DNA of 21,493 nt. It comes from UBA5704 sp036380715 (GTDB lineage: Bacteria; Acidobacteriota; Thermoanaerobaculia; Multivoradales; UBA5704). Shown here in pieces: positions 7,716 through 14,970 of the stretch. Below the pieces are notes generated by a model that worked only from the letters and a program-made list of their open reading frames with translations, ran no database searches and was not told the DNA's origin. Each line of letters opens with the position of its first letter. The first letter of the stretch is position 1. The stretch spans positions 1 to 21,493 of the forward strand of contig DASVEF010000310.1 in the NCBI GenBank assembly GCA_036380715.1, given 5' to 3'. Position numbers and translations under genes: made by a program.

Positions 7716-8872
7716 TCATACCCTCCGCAGCGCGTCCACGATGCGCAGCCGCATCGCCTGCGCCGCCGGCAGCAGACCGGCGGCGATCCCGAAGACCAGG
7801 ATCAGCGCCACTCCGGTCAGGAGGGCGCTGGCCGGCAGGAAGAAAACCGGCAGGAAGGAGCGCAGCGCCTTGCCGAGCGCCGGGATGACCACGCCGACGG
7901 CCAGGAGCAGGCCCAGCCCGCCGCCGAGCACCGCGATCGCCAGCGACTCGGCCAGCACCAGCCCCAGGACCAGCCCGCGCGAGAAGCCCAGCGTCTTGAG
8001 CACCGCCAGCTCGTTGGTGCGCTCCCGCACCGCCTGCGCCATGGTGTTGCCCGTCACCACCAGCATGATGAGGAAGACCGCCGTCAGCACCCAGCGGACG
8101 ATCGCTCCCACATTGCCGACCTGGTTGGCGAACGACTGGGCGAAGGCCTTCTCGGTGTTCGTCTTGGTCTCGGCCGGCGAGTTGGCGAACAGCGCGTCGA
8201 TGCGGTCCGAGATCTCGGCGGCGCGCGCCGGATCGGCGATCCGCACGGTGTACCAGCCCACGAAGCCGAGCCGCCCGCCCATGCCCTCGTTCAGATAGTC
8301 GTACCGGAAGTAGAGGCTGCTGGTGTCGACCCCCTTCTCAGCCCCGTCGTAGATGCCCGAGACGTTGAATTCCCACAGGGTCGAGCCGTCCGGCTTGCGG
8401 AAGATGGTGGCCTGGATCGGGATGCGGTCGCCGACCTTGAAGCCGAACCGCTCGGCGAGCGAGCGGCCGATGATCGCCCCGGCGCGGTCCGCCTGCCAGG
8501 CCTTCTTCTGGTCCTCCGGCAGGATGTACTCGGGGTAGAGGTCGAGGAACGTGTCCTTGTCAACCGCCATCTGGCCGAAGAAGTTCTTGGGGTCCTGGTA
8601 GATGCCGCCGAACCAGTTGGCGAAGGTGACCGCCTCCACCCCCGGCACCGCCTTGATCCGCGCTCCGTAGGTGGCCGGCAGCGGCTGGATCAGCGACACC
8701 TTGTGGATCACCAGCAGGCGGTCCGCTCCCGACACCTCCACGCCGCTGGTGAACGCGTTGTCGACGGCCACCAGGAACCCGAACAGCAGGAAGCTGACGA
8801 AGACCGACAGGATCGTGAAGGTCGTGCGGACCCTCTTCCGCTTCAGGTTGCTCCAGATCAGGTGGAGGAATT

Positions 8873-8876
<4 letters not shown>
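7716..8876 (-). CDS. MacB/FtsX-type ABC transporter permease
   Basis: Permease of 386 residues, partner of the adjacent one. The N-terminal helix at about 17-40 follows a basic amphipathic start (MKFLHLIWSNLKRKRVR). The periplasmic domain runs to about 265 and three helices form the FtsX domain, with RERTNELAVLKTLGFSR as the NBD-coupling segment. I chose the ATG at 8876, which overlaps the ATPase stop as ATGA; the much longer open frame upstream is the ATPase read out of frame. The tight overlap and the 3-base gap to the next permease show co-translation, consistent with a heterodimeric transporter. Confidence 0.93.
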
Positions 8877-9568
<692 letters not shown>

Positions 9569-9601
9569 CGTCGTCTCCTGTTCTCTCTATCGCTTCGACC
9601 G

Positions 9602-10828
9602 CTACTGTTTCGCGACCGCGACCCTGGCCCCGTCCTTGAGGTCCTTGGGACCTTCGACCACCACCTGCTCGCCGGAGCTGAGCCCCGAGATCACCACCGC
9701 CTCCTCGCCCGGGGCCGGGCCGATGCCGACCGCCCGCCGCTCCACGTGGTCCCCCTTGACCACGAAGACCACGTCGCGCCCGCCGTCCTGGCGCACCGCC
9801 TTGCGCGGCACCACCAGCGCCGCGCGCCGGGACGCGGCCACCTCCTCGCTCTGCGGCTCGCTCAGGAAGGCGACCTTGACCCCCATGTCGGGCAGGATGC
9901 GGGGATCGAGCTGCTCGAAGGCCAGCCGCACCCGCACCGTCGCCTTCTGGCGGTCGGCGGTGGGCACCGGCATGATGACCCGCGCCGGGATCTGCCAGTC
10001 GGGATAGGCGTCCAGCGTCGCCTCGGCCTTCTGCCCCCGCCGCACCCGCTGGATGTAGCTCTCGTTGACGTCGACCTCGATCTCCAGCGAATTCATGTCC
10101 ACCAGCGTGCAGATGCCGGTGCGGGTGAACCCGCCGCCGGCCGACACCGGCGAGATCATCTCGCCCGGCTGGGCGTCCTTGCTCACCGCGACGCCCGAGA
10201 AGGGGGCGCGGATCACCATGTCCTCGATGTCCTGCCGCTGCACCGCGACCTGCCGCGCGGCGACCTCCACCTCCTGCCGGCCCAGCTCGAGACGGGCCTT
10301 CAGCGAGTCGACCTCGGCCTCGGCGGCGTCGAGGTCGGCCTCGGTCCCGATCCCCTGATCGCGCAGCCGCCGCATCCGCTTCCGGTTCAGCTCGGCCTCG
10401 CGCAGGCGGACCTCGGTCTCGGCCAGCGACCGCCTCTGCGAGGTGAGCTGCGCTTGGGCGAGGGCGAGCTGCTGGCGGGCGTTCACGTCGTCCAGGCGGG
10501 CCAGCACCTGCCCCTCGCGGACCGGCATGCCCTCCTCCACCAGCACCTCGACCACCTTGCCGGTGATCTTGGAAGAGACCGTGGCCTGGCGCCGGGCCGT
10601 GACGTAGCCCGAGGCGTTGAGCACCGTCCCGGCCGCGGTCCCCGGCCGCTCGCGCACCGCGGCGGTACGCACCTCCACGGCCCGGGGCAGGCGGAGCCAG
10701 GCGTAGACGCCGGAGGCGAGGAGCAGCAGGAGGACGGTGGCGGCGATCCAGATCTTCCGTCCCGATCCGGCTTCCATTTCCGGGGAGCGGTCGATCCGCA
10801 GCCCATCGAGAGTGGCTTTCTCAGGCAT
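9602..10828 (-). CDS. Periplasmic adaptor (HlyD/MacA-like membrane fusion protein)
   Basis: 408 residues anchored by a single N-terminal membrane helix (25-43, no lipobox). A first lipoyl half-domain (about 84-112) precedes an alpha-helical hairpin coiled coil (about 115-203). The second lipoyl half (204-235, RAPFSGVAVSKDAQPGEMI) and beta-barrel domains (to about 325) follow, then a membrane-proximal domain (338-406). In the family, such proteins bridge a MacB-type inner-membrane transporter to an outer-membrane channel. It is the first gene of the operon with the ATPase and two permeases. No TolC-like channel gene is in the window, so the channel must be elsewhere. A -10 element (TATAAT) lies about 55 bases upstream. 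Confidence 0.93.
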   Translation of the reverse strand: MPEKATLDGLRIDRSPEMEAGSGRKIWIAATVLLLLLASGVYAWLRLPRAVEVRTAAVRERPGTAAGTVLNASGYVTARRQATVSSKITGKVVEVLVEEGMPVREGQVLARLDDVNARQQLALAQAQLTSQRRSLAETEVRLREAELNRKRMRRLRDQGIGTEADLDAAEAEVDSLKARLELGRQEVEVAARQVAVQRQDIEDMVIRAPFSGVAVSKDAQPGEMISPVSAGGGFTRTGICTLVDMNSLEIEVDVNESYIQRVRRGQKAEATLDAYPDWQIPARVIMPVPTADRQKATVRVRLAFEQLDPRILPDMGVKVAFLSEPQSEEVAASRRAALVVPRKAVRQDGGRDVVFVVKGDHVERRAVGIGPAPGEEAVVISGLSSGEQVVVEGPKDLKDGARVAVAKQ

Positions 10829-10881
10829 TCTCCGTCCTTCGTCTTGGACCTTTCACCAGGGGAGCGTGGAAGGCTTCAGAG

Positions 10882-10910
10882 ATTATATACCGCCTCAGTT
10901 ACGACTCGAA
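10882..10910 (-). promoter_or_regulatory. Probable promoter of the MacAB-like operon
   Basis: On the minus strand a perfect TATAAT (10887-10882) is preceded, 17 bases upstream, by a weak TTCGAG at 10910-10905 inside the end of queD. The start codon of the adaptor is at 10828, giving a leader of about 45 bases. Confidence 0.45.
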
Positions 10911-11270
10911 GACCGCGCAGGAAGTTTCCGTCTCCCAGACCTCGACGCGGGTGACCCGGACCCGCTCCTGCCCTTCCAGACGCCGGGCCACCTCCTCGAA
11001 GACGTACTGGCTGAGCAGCTCGGCCGTGGTGTTGCGCACGTCGAAGGGAGGGATCTCGTTGATGACCTGGTGATCGAACGGCCCCACGATCTCCTGCATC
11101 ATAGCCTTGAGGTCCGCGAAATCGAGGACCATCCCCAACCCGTCGAGCTCCGCAGCCTTCAGATGGACCCGCACCCGGTAGTTGTGCCCGTGCAGGTTCT
11201 GGCACCCCCGGGTGTGCCCCCGGATGGCGTGCGCCGCGGCGAAGTGGAAGTCCTTGAAGATCGTGTGCAA
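10899..11270 (-). CDS. queD: 6-carboxytetrahydropterin synthase (QueD / PTPS family)
   Basis: Makes 6-carboxy-5,6,7,8-tetrahydropterin from dihydroneopterin triphosphate, an early step to queuosine and other 7-deazapurines. Read from the TTG at 11270 it has 123 residues, normal for QueD. The zinc ligands are His14 (FAAAHA) and His27/His29 (LHGHNY); the nucleophile is Cys23 in RGCQNLHGH. Asp66-His67 (PFDHQVIN) and Glu113 (VWETETS) complete the active site. The TTG start is preferred over the longer open frame because the upstream 58 codons are repeat DNA with no family similarity; the G-rich repeat arm supplies a strong GGAGGG-like site. No queC, queE or queF is adjacent, so a tetrahydropterin role elsewhere cannot be excluded. 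Confidence 0.88.
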   Translation of the reverse strand: MHTIFKDFHFAAAHAIRGHTRGCQNLHGHNYRVRVHLKAAELDGLGMVLDFADLKAMMQEIVGPFDHQVINEIPPFDVRNTTAELLSQYVFEEVARRLEGQERVRVTRVEVWETETSCAVFES

Positions 11271-11273
11271 GAG

Positions 11274-11320
11274 CCCCCCTCCCCCGGCCCCTCCCCCGCG
11301 GAGCGGGAGAGGGGAGGAAG
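11274..11320. repeat. Dispersed C/G-rich palindromic repeat, copy 2
   Basis: Nearly identical to 5065-5108, sharing GCGGAGCGGGAGAGGGGA after a run of CCCCTCCCC-type blocks. It directly abuts the queD start, so on the minus strand its G-rich arm lies in the ribosome-binding position of queD. The 11271-11546 gap contains no gene; it holds this repeat and the two following ones. Confidence 0.8.
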
Positions 11321-11373
11321 GAGAATGGTATCGGATTTCGCGCGGCGGCGGCGTCGTCCCCCGCCCAAGAGCC

Positions 11374-11428
11374 CTCACCCCCTGACCCCCTCTCCCACAC
11401 GCACTCCCCCCTCCCGGGAGAGGGGGAA
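11374..11428. repeat. Dispersed C/G-rich repeat, inverted pair arm 1
   Basis: Contains CCCTCACCCCCTGACCCC, then a hairpin CCCTCTCCC...GGGAGAGGGGG. Its reverse complement matches 11470-11535 block by block (CCCCCTCTCCCGGG, GAGTGCGT, GTGGGAGAGG, GGGGTGAGGG). The pair faces inward around a 40-base AT-richer centre, like a BIME/REP pair. Confidence 0.75.
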
Positions 11429-11469
11429 ACCTCCCAATCCTCATTGTTTCAAAGCTTTGCCGAGAAGCA

Positions 11470-11535
11470 TCTCTCCCCCCTCTCCCGGGCGGGCGTGAGT
11501 GCGTTGTGGGAGAGGAGGGCCGGGGGGGTGAGGGA
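11470..11535. repeat. Dispersed C/G-rich repeat, inverted pair arm 2
   Basis: Inverted copy of 11374-11428, with small substitutions and one or two indels. It lies just after the stop of the SDR gene (minus strand) and could fold with arm 1 into a very stable stem between the SDR gene and queD. Confidence 0.75.
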
Positions 11536-11546
11536 GGGGAGGGGGC

Positions 11547-12518
11547 TCAGGAAGCCAGCATCGCGACCGTCGGCGGCAACCCCTCGTCCAGCCCTCGCGG
11601 CGTCCACCCCAGCTCGGTCCGCGCCCGGGAGTCGTCGAAAGCCCAGTGGCGCTCCAGGCTGTTGAGCTGCTCGGCGGGGATCGGCGGGCGGAGACCGCGC
11701 AGCCTGAAGAAGGGGGCCGAGACGGCCAGGGCCGCGCGCGCCACGCCGACCGGCAGGCTGAGGCGCGGCGGCCGGACGCCGGCCAGCCGGCAGACCCTGC
11801 CGACCAGGTCGCGCAGGGTGACCGCCTCGCCCGCCATCAGGTAGTCCCGGCCGGGCGGTGCCTTGTCGATCACCCGCATCACGCCGTCGAGCAGATCCTC
11901 CAGGAAGACCCAGCTCGTCTTGCGGTCCGCGCCGACCAGGGCCGGGAACCGCCCCTTGACGATCTGCCGCAGGAGGTAGTTCGCCCCCTCCTTCTTGCCC
12001 GGCGGGCCGTAGACCAGGCTCGGATAGACCGTGTTGACCCGCAGCCCCTGCCGCGCCCATCCCTGCACCGCCCGTTCGCCGGCGTGCTTGGTGGCGCTGT
12101 AGAGCGAGGGGAACGGCTCGATGGGCCGCAGCGTCTCGTCGGCCGGCGAGCCGTCCGCCGGGCTCCCTCCGAAGTAGGCGATCGAGGAGATGGAGAGGAA
12201 CCGCCCCGTGCCCAGCTTGAACGCCAGAGAGGCGACGTTCTCGCTCCCCTCGACGTTGATCGCGCGCATCCGCTCCTCGGGAGCGTCCGGCTTGAGCTCG
12301 GCCGCGGCGTGGACCACCCAGTCGGCGCCGGACATCCCTTCCCGCATCGAATAGCGGTCGGTGACGTCCCCCACGAACGTGGCGATCCCCAGCTCCTTCA
12401 GCGGCTCGGCGTTGCTCGTTGCCCGCACCAGGGCGCGCACCTCGTGCCCCGCCTCGACGAGACGGCGCGCGAGCATCCGGCCGATGTAGCCGGTCCCGCC
12501 GGTCAGGAAGATCCGCAT
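11547..12518 (-). CDS. NAD(P)-dependent epimerase/dehydratase (extended SDR family)
   Basis: Cytoplasmic oxidoreductase-like protein of 323 residues. The Rossmann dinucleotide motif GGTGYIG is at 7-13, the acidic/adenine contact is in GDVTD (50-54), NAG-equivalent HAAAE is at 70-74, and the catalytic Ser (SISS, about 111) is followed by Tyr140-x3-Lys144 (YSATK). The C-terminus is a short substrate domain with W-x-P near the end, as in dihydroflavonol-reductase or 3-beta-HSD-like members. The exact substrate cannot be read. The start ATG at 12518 has no ribosome-binding site, and TAGAAT lies 6 bases upstream, so the mRNA may be leaderless. It is a single gene, with palindromic repeats after its stop. 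Confidence 0.93.
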   Translation of the reverse strand: MRIFLTGGTGYIGRMLARRLVEAGHEVRALVRATSNAEPLKELGIATFVGDVTDRYSMREGMSGADWVVHAAAELKPDAPEERMRAINVEGSENVASLAFKLGTGRFLSISSIAYFGGSPADGSPADETLRPIEPFPSLYSATKHAGERAVQGWARQGLRVNTVYPSLVYGPPGKKEGANYLLRQIVKGRFPALVGADRKTSWVFLEDLLDGVMRVIDKAPPGRDYLMAGEAVTLRDLVGRVCRLAGVRPPRLSLPVGVARAALAVSAPFFRLRGLRPPIPAEQLNSLERHWAFDDSRARTELGWTPRGLDEGLPPTVAMLAS

Positions 12519-12524
12519 GGCGGG

Positions 12525-12530
12525 ATTCTA
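12525..12530 (-). promoter_or_regulatory. -10 element of the SDR gene, leaderless arrangement
   Basis: On the minus strand TAGAAT ends 6 bases before the ATG, placing the predicted transcription start at or next to the start codon. No good -35 was seen, and no Shine-Dalgarno sequence could fit. Confidence 0.4.
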
Positions 12531-12596
12531 GCGGAAGGTGGCTCCAAAAATTTGAAGCCGGGAATCCCGAAAAGGCCGTCTGGGTTATACCGGGTG

Positions 12597-12706
12597 TGGA
12601 TGGGTGTCAGGGAGTTGAGCCCGTCCCGGAGGCCATACTCCGACAATCTCCTTCAGCTCCCTCTCCTCCCCCCGCACCGCCTCCCTCCACGGTGCGGGGA
12701 TTTTTT
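12597..12706 (+). ncRNA. Candidate structured small RNA ending at an intrinsic terminator
   Basis: No plus-strand gene precedes the strong plus-strand terminator at 12670-12706, so it must end a non-coding transcript. Upstream, 12609-12619 (AGGGAGTTGAG) pairs along 11 positions (two G-U pairs) with 12652-12662 (TTCAGCTCCCT). That stem encloses a bulged region with an inner hairpin, CGGAG (12627-12631) and CTCCG (12638-12642), with loop GCCATA. A weak -10-like TATACC is at 12586-12591. It does not show the SRP RNA or 6S signatures that I know. The start is approximate. The region is intergenic between the SDR and dinB genes, both on the minus strand. Confidence 0.42.
12670..12706 (+). terminator. 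Intrinsic terminator
   Basis: Perfect 10-bp stem CCCCGCACCG (12670-12679) / CGGTGCGGGG (12690-12699), 10-base loop, then ATTTTTT. The U-tract is only on the plus strand, so it does not terminate dinB. Confidence 0.85.
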
Positions 12707-12726
12707 ATGCTCTGGAGCCGCTCCGG

Positions 12727-13218
12727 TCAAGGGATCGCCCCTTCCTTCCCGACGATCCTCCGCAGGATGCCGGCCTGGCCGGTGTGGTAGGCCTGATGGA
12801 AGAGGGTCAAGGCCACAAGGGAGCGGACCGTCTCCTTCGGGTCATTGCCGGGGCTGTGCGGAGCCGGCCGGTCCAGGGCCTCCGGGGTGAGGCCCGCGAG
12901 CCCGGTGTCGATGCGCTGGGTAGCTTCGCTCCACGCGGTCATGAGCTCCTGGAGATCCAAGGCCTCGGCGGGGTCCTGGAGAGGAGGGGCGCCCCGGTCG
13001 TACCGCTGCAGGGCGCCTTCCTCCATCACCGGCTCCTGGCCCAGCAGCGGGAGCGTCTTGTCATAGATGCAGACGAGATGGCCCACGACCCAGTTCAGGC
13101 AATTTCCCCCGGGATGGGGCTGGATCAGGCTCTCCTCATGGGTCACGCCGGCGACATTGAGACTGAGGACCTGGTGGGTCGCTCGGGCTTGATGGCGGAA
13201 GACGTCGATCTCGCTCAC
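12727..13218 (-). CDS. DinB-family metal-binding four-helix protein
   Basis: Predicted cytoplasmic protein of 163 residues with the DinB/YfiT-like four-helix bundle. The three candidate metal ligands are His47 (NWVVGHLV), His141 and His145 (FHQAYHTGQ), the usual DinB triad. Family members include thiol S-transferases (bacillithiol- or mycothiol-dependent), and many are stress-induced with unknown substrates. The GTG start at 13218 follows a perfect AGGAGG with 6 bases of spacing. It has its own sigma70 promoter overlapped by a MarR-type operator, and the divergent marR gene probably encodes its repressor. Fold assignment is good; chemistry is unknown. Confidence 0.88.
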   Translation of the reverse strand: MSEIDVFRHQARATHQVLSLNVAGVTHEESLIQPHPGGNCLNWVVGHLVCIYDKTLPLLGQEPVMEEGALQRYDRGAPPLQDPAEALDLQELMTAWSEATQRIDTGLAGLTPEALDRPAPHSPGNDPKETVRSLVALTLFHQAYHTGQAGILRRIVGKEGAIP

Positions 13219-13239
13219 AGTTTACCTCCTCGCGTTGAT

Positions 13240-13256
13240 GTACTACGAAATCGTAC
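13240..13256. promoter_or_regulatory. MarR-type operator at the dinB promoter
   Basis: GTACTACGAAATCGTAC has outer arms GTAC/GTAC and is identical at 14 of 17 positions to the reverse complement of the site at 13319-13335. It overlaps the -10 and start point of the dinB promoter, a position that would block transcription. Confidence 0.7.
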
Positions 13257-13283
13257 TATATGCCGCCACAGGAACTCCGTCAA
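13255..13283 (-). promoter_or_regulatory. sigma70-type promoter of the dinB-family gene
   Basis: On the minus strand: TTGACG (13283-13278), 17-base spacer, TATAGT (13260-13255). This is five of six matches at both hexamers with ideal spacing. The leader is about 30 bases and carries AGGAGG before the GTG start. Confidence 0.75.
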
Positions 13284-13308
13284 CCCTCGTGGAGGAAGAG
13301 GGCCGAAA

Positions 13309-13335
13309 TTGACATATAATACGATTCCGTAGTAT
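13309..13335 (+). promoter_or_regulatory. marR promoter region
   Basis: A perfect TTGACA (13309-13314) is followed after 15 bases by TAGTAT (13330-13335); a perfect TATAAT also lies at 13315-13320 but lacks a -35. Either -10 overlaps the operator. The start point is uncertain. Confidence 0.5.
13319..13335. promoter_or_regulatory. MarR-type operator at the marR promoter
   Basis: ATACGATTCCGTAGTAT, outer arms ATAC/GTAT, is the second copy of the element at 13240-13256 in the opposite orientation. Its place in the promoter core implies autorepression of marR. Confidence 0.7.
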
Positions 13336-13354
13336 CTCTCTGACGGTTAACGCC

Positions 13355-13786
13355 ATGGCCCTGGACTTCCTCTCTCCGCTCCACAAAGCCTCCCGGCAGA
13401 TCTCGGTGTACCTGGAGACTCACACCCGGGATCTCGGGGTGAGCCCCATCGAGGGCCATGTCCTGACCTACCTGCGGAGCTACGCCCCCACCCCCATCGG
13501 CGAGCTCGTCCGGGTCTTCGGGCTCAAGCAGTCCACCTTCACCAGCCTGCTCGACCGCCTCGAGAAAGCCGGCCTCGTTCGCCGGGAGATCAACCGCGAC
13601 GATCGCCGCTCCTTCCTGATCGACATCAGCGACAGCGGCCGGGAGCTGGCGGAGCGCCTGAACCGGCTCCTCGAGGCCCTCGAAGACGAGATCCGGGAGC
13701 GCGTGAGCGCCCGCGACATGAAAGGCTTCCAGGCCGTCATGAGCGCGGTGGAGGAGATCACCCGCGTGCGGCTCCGGGAGGGGTGA
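13355..13786 (+). CDS. MarR-family transcriptional regulator
   Basis: 143-residue winged-helix repressor. An N-terminal dimerisation helix (1-25) precedes the helix-turn-helix at about 45-70 (PIGELVRVFGLKQSTFTSLLDRLEKAGLV, recognition helix LKQSTFTSLLDRL). The wing with the family-typical DDRR (about 82-85) follows, then long C-terminal helices. It starts at ATG 13355 with a poor ribosome-binding site. It diverges from the DinB-family gene across 136 bases that hold two copies of one operator, so the likely job is to repress both itself and the DinB-family gene until a ligand binds. The ligand (phenolic, oxidant or antibiotic in known members) is unknown. Confidence 0.93.
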   Translation: MALDFLSPLHKASRQISVYLETHTRDLGVSPIEGHVLTYLRSYAPTPIGELVRVFGLKQSTFTSLLDRLEKAGLVRREINRDDRRSFLIDISDSGRELAERLNRLLEALEDEIRERVSARDMKGFQAVMSAVEEITRVRLREG

Positions 13787-13788
13787 GC

Positions 13789-13822
13789 TTGCTGTGCAGA
13801 CAATTACAGCCTATCATCTGCA
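13789..13822 (+). promoter_or_regulatory. vapBC promoter with inverted repeat
   Basis: TTGCTG (13789-13794), 17 bases, TATCAT (13812-13817). The arms TGCAGA (13795-13800) and TCTGCA (13817-13822) form a 6-bp inverted repeat spanning the spacer and -10, in the right place for autoregulation by an RHH antitoxin. The -35 begins right after the marR stop. Confidence 0.5.
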
Positions 13823-13836
13823 TCGGAGGTGGAACG

Positions 13837-14037
13837 ATGCGGACTACTCTCAATTTAGACGATGAGGCGCTCGCGAACGCCATGAAGGTAGCCTCGGGAA
13901 TGACGAAGACGGACGTCATCAACGAAGCTCTGCGGGAGTTCGCCCGACGCCGGCGCCTGCAGGAATTCCTCCAATTCAAAGGAAAAGTGCGATGGGAGGG
14001 AGATCTGGACGAATTGCGGGGACGGAGAAAGGCTTGA
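13837..14037 (+). CDS. vapB: VapB-type antitoxin (ribbon-helix-helix)
   Basis: 66-residue antitoxin. The N-terminal MRTTLNLDDEAL strand and the following helices (10-38, TKTDVINEALREFARR) form an RHH DNA-binding domain as in the DUF2191/VapB group. The C-terminus (40-66, with an FKGKVRWEGDLDELR stretch) would wrap the toxin. ATG 13837 is chosen because GGAGGT precedes it; the frame open from 13783 has no site. Its stop overlaps the toxin start (TTGA). It probably represses its own promoter together with VapC. Confidence 0.88.
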   Translation: MRTTLNLDDEALANAMKVASGMTKTDVINEALREFARRRRLQEFLQFKGKVRWEGDLDELRGRRKA

Positions 14038-14456
14038 GGGTTCTGGTCGACACCTCGGTCTGGGCCGATTTCTTCAACGACTATCCCTCTCCGGAGCAAC
14101 AAGCGCTGGCAGATCTCTTCACTCGTAATGACGAGATCTGCACCTGCGGTGTCGTGGTCGCGGAGGTCTTTCAAGGGCTTCGCAAGGATAAGGGACGCGG
14201 GCGGCTGGCCGACCTGTTCCGGGATCTCGCCTATTTGGAGCCTGCGGGTATCGACCTCTATTTTCGGGCCGCCGATCTCTATCGAGCCCTGCGCCGGCGG
14301 GGAAAAACCATCCGCTCCACGATCGACTGCGTCATCGCGGTCCTTGCGGAGGAGCACGGGTGCGCCGTGCTGGCCCGCGATCGGGATATGGAGATGATCC
14401 TCCAAAGCGGGCTCCTGGCCGTGGGCGGCTGGCCCGCCGAGGGGCTCTCTTCGTAG
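14034..14456 (+). CDS. vapC: VapC-type PIN-domain ribonuclease toxin
   Basis: 140-residue PIN endoribonuclease, the toxin of the pair; VapC proteins cut specific RNAs such as tRNA or rRNA. The acidic active site is intact: Asp6 (VDTSVW), Glu44 (VVVAEVFQGL), Asp98 (STIDCVIA) and Asp116 (LARDRD). The start is TTG 14034, which overlaps the antitoxin stop as TTGA and follows GGAG; the ATG at 13992 would add 14 unrelated residues from inside vapB. The pair is translationally coupled. The target RNA is unknown. Confidence 0.92.
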   Translation: MRVLVDTSVWADFFNDYPSPEQQALADLFTRNDEICTCGVVVAEVFQGLRKDKGRGRLADLFRDLAYLEPAGIDLYFRAADLYRALRRRGKTIRSTIDCVIAVLAEEHGCAVLARDRDMEMILQSGLLAVGGWPAEGLSS

Positions 14457-14534
14457 GAGGTTTTCGGGCCGCAGCCAGGAAGGAAACGGTCAGTGGCTTG
14501 GCGTTTCCGATGCGCTAGAATGCCCTGGGTAGCC

Positions 14535-14789
14535 ATGGACAAGCTCGCCGCCATCCTGGACGCAGCCCGGACGCTCTCTCCCGATGAGCGCCGCCGGCTG
14601 ATTGTTGAGCTGGATGCTCTTGAAGCGGTGGAGCCTCCAGGCGTCCCGACGAGCCGGGAGCCATTCGCAGCTCTCCGGGCTCTCTCCGGTACGGCTCATT
14701 CGGACTTCGCGGACATTTCGACGGACAAATACGCCCAGGTCGCCGCAGCGGCAATGGAGACCCTCGATGAAGCTGCAGATTGTTCTTGA
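14535..14789 (+). CDS. Small antitoxin-like protein of unknown function
   Basis: 84 residues, not assigned to a named family. The N-terminal half is helical and charged (LSPDERRRLIVELDALE, 14-30), a pattern common in antitoxin-like small proteins. The second half has FAALRALSGTAHSDFADISTDKY, a motif I have met in small proteins paired with PIN-type toxins, although here the gene lies after vapC. ATG 14535 is preferred to one 15 bases upstream because a TAGAAT -10 at 14516-14521 would leave only the downstream ATG on the message. The end overlaps hicB by 23 bases, which suggests co-translation with the HicBA pair. No toxin-like partner of its own was found. Confidence 0.68.
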   Translation: MDKLAAILDAARTLSPDERRRLIVELDALEAVEPPGVPTSREPFAALRALSGTAHSDFADISTDKYAQVAAAAMETLDEAADCS

Positions 14790-14970
14790 ACCCAGCGAAG
14801 AAGGCGGCTACACGGCGATCGTGCCTGCCCTGCCGGGATGCCTAAGCGAGGGCGAAACCCGGGAGGAGGCTCTGGCCAACGTTCAGGAAGCCATCGCGCT
14901 ATACCTGGAGCCGATCGAGGACGACCGGGACTTCGCTCCCAACGCGGAAGTGTTGGAAGTCGCCATTTGA
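14767..14970 (+). CDS. hicB: HicB-family antitoxin, short form
   Basis: 67-residue antitoxin with the HicB partial RNase-H fold: MKLQIVLEPSEEGGYTAIVP (1-20), then ALPGCLSEGETREEALANVQEAI. The fold ends at about 65 with no room for the C-terminal DNA-binding domain found in long HicB proteins, so autoregulation must differ or be absent. GGAGA precedes ATG 14767. It lies inside the tail of the upstream small gene and overlaps hicA by TTGA, so all three are probably one message. The antitoxin-first order is the less common one for hicAB. Confidence 0.88.
   Translation: MKLQIVLEPSEEGGYTAIVPALPGCLSEGETREEALANVQEAIALYLEPIEDDRDFAPNAEVLEVAI

Noticed and set aside
13992..14033. Upstream ATG for VapC
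   Set aside because: It would add 14 residues from within vapB that precede the conserved PIN-domain start; the TTG at 14034 with GGAG fits better.
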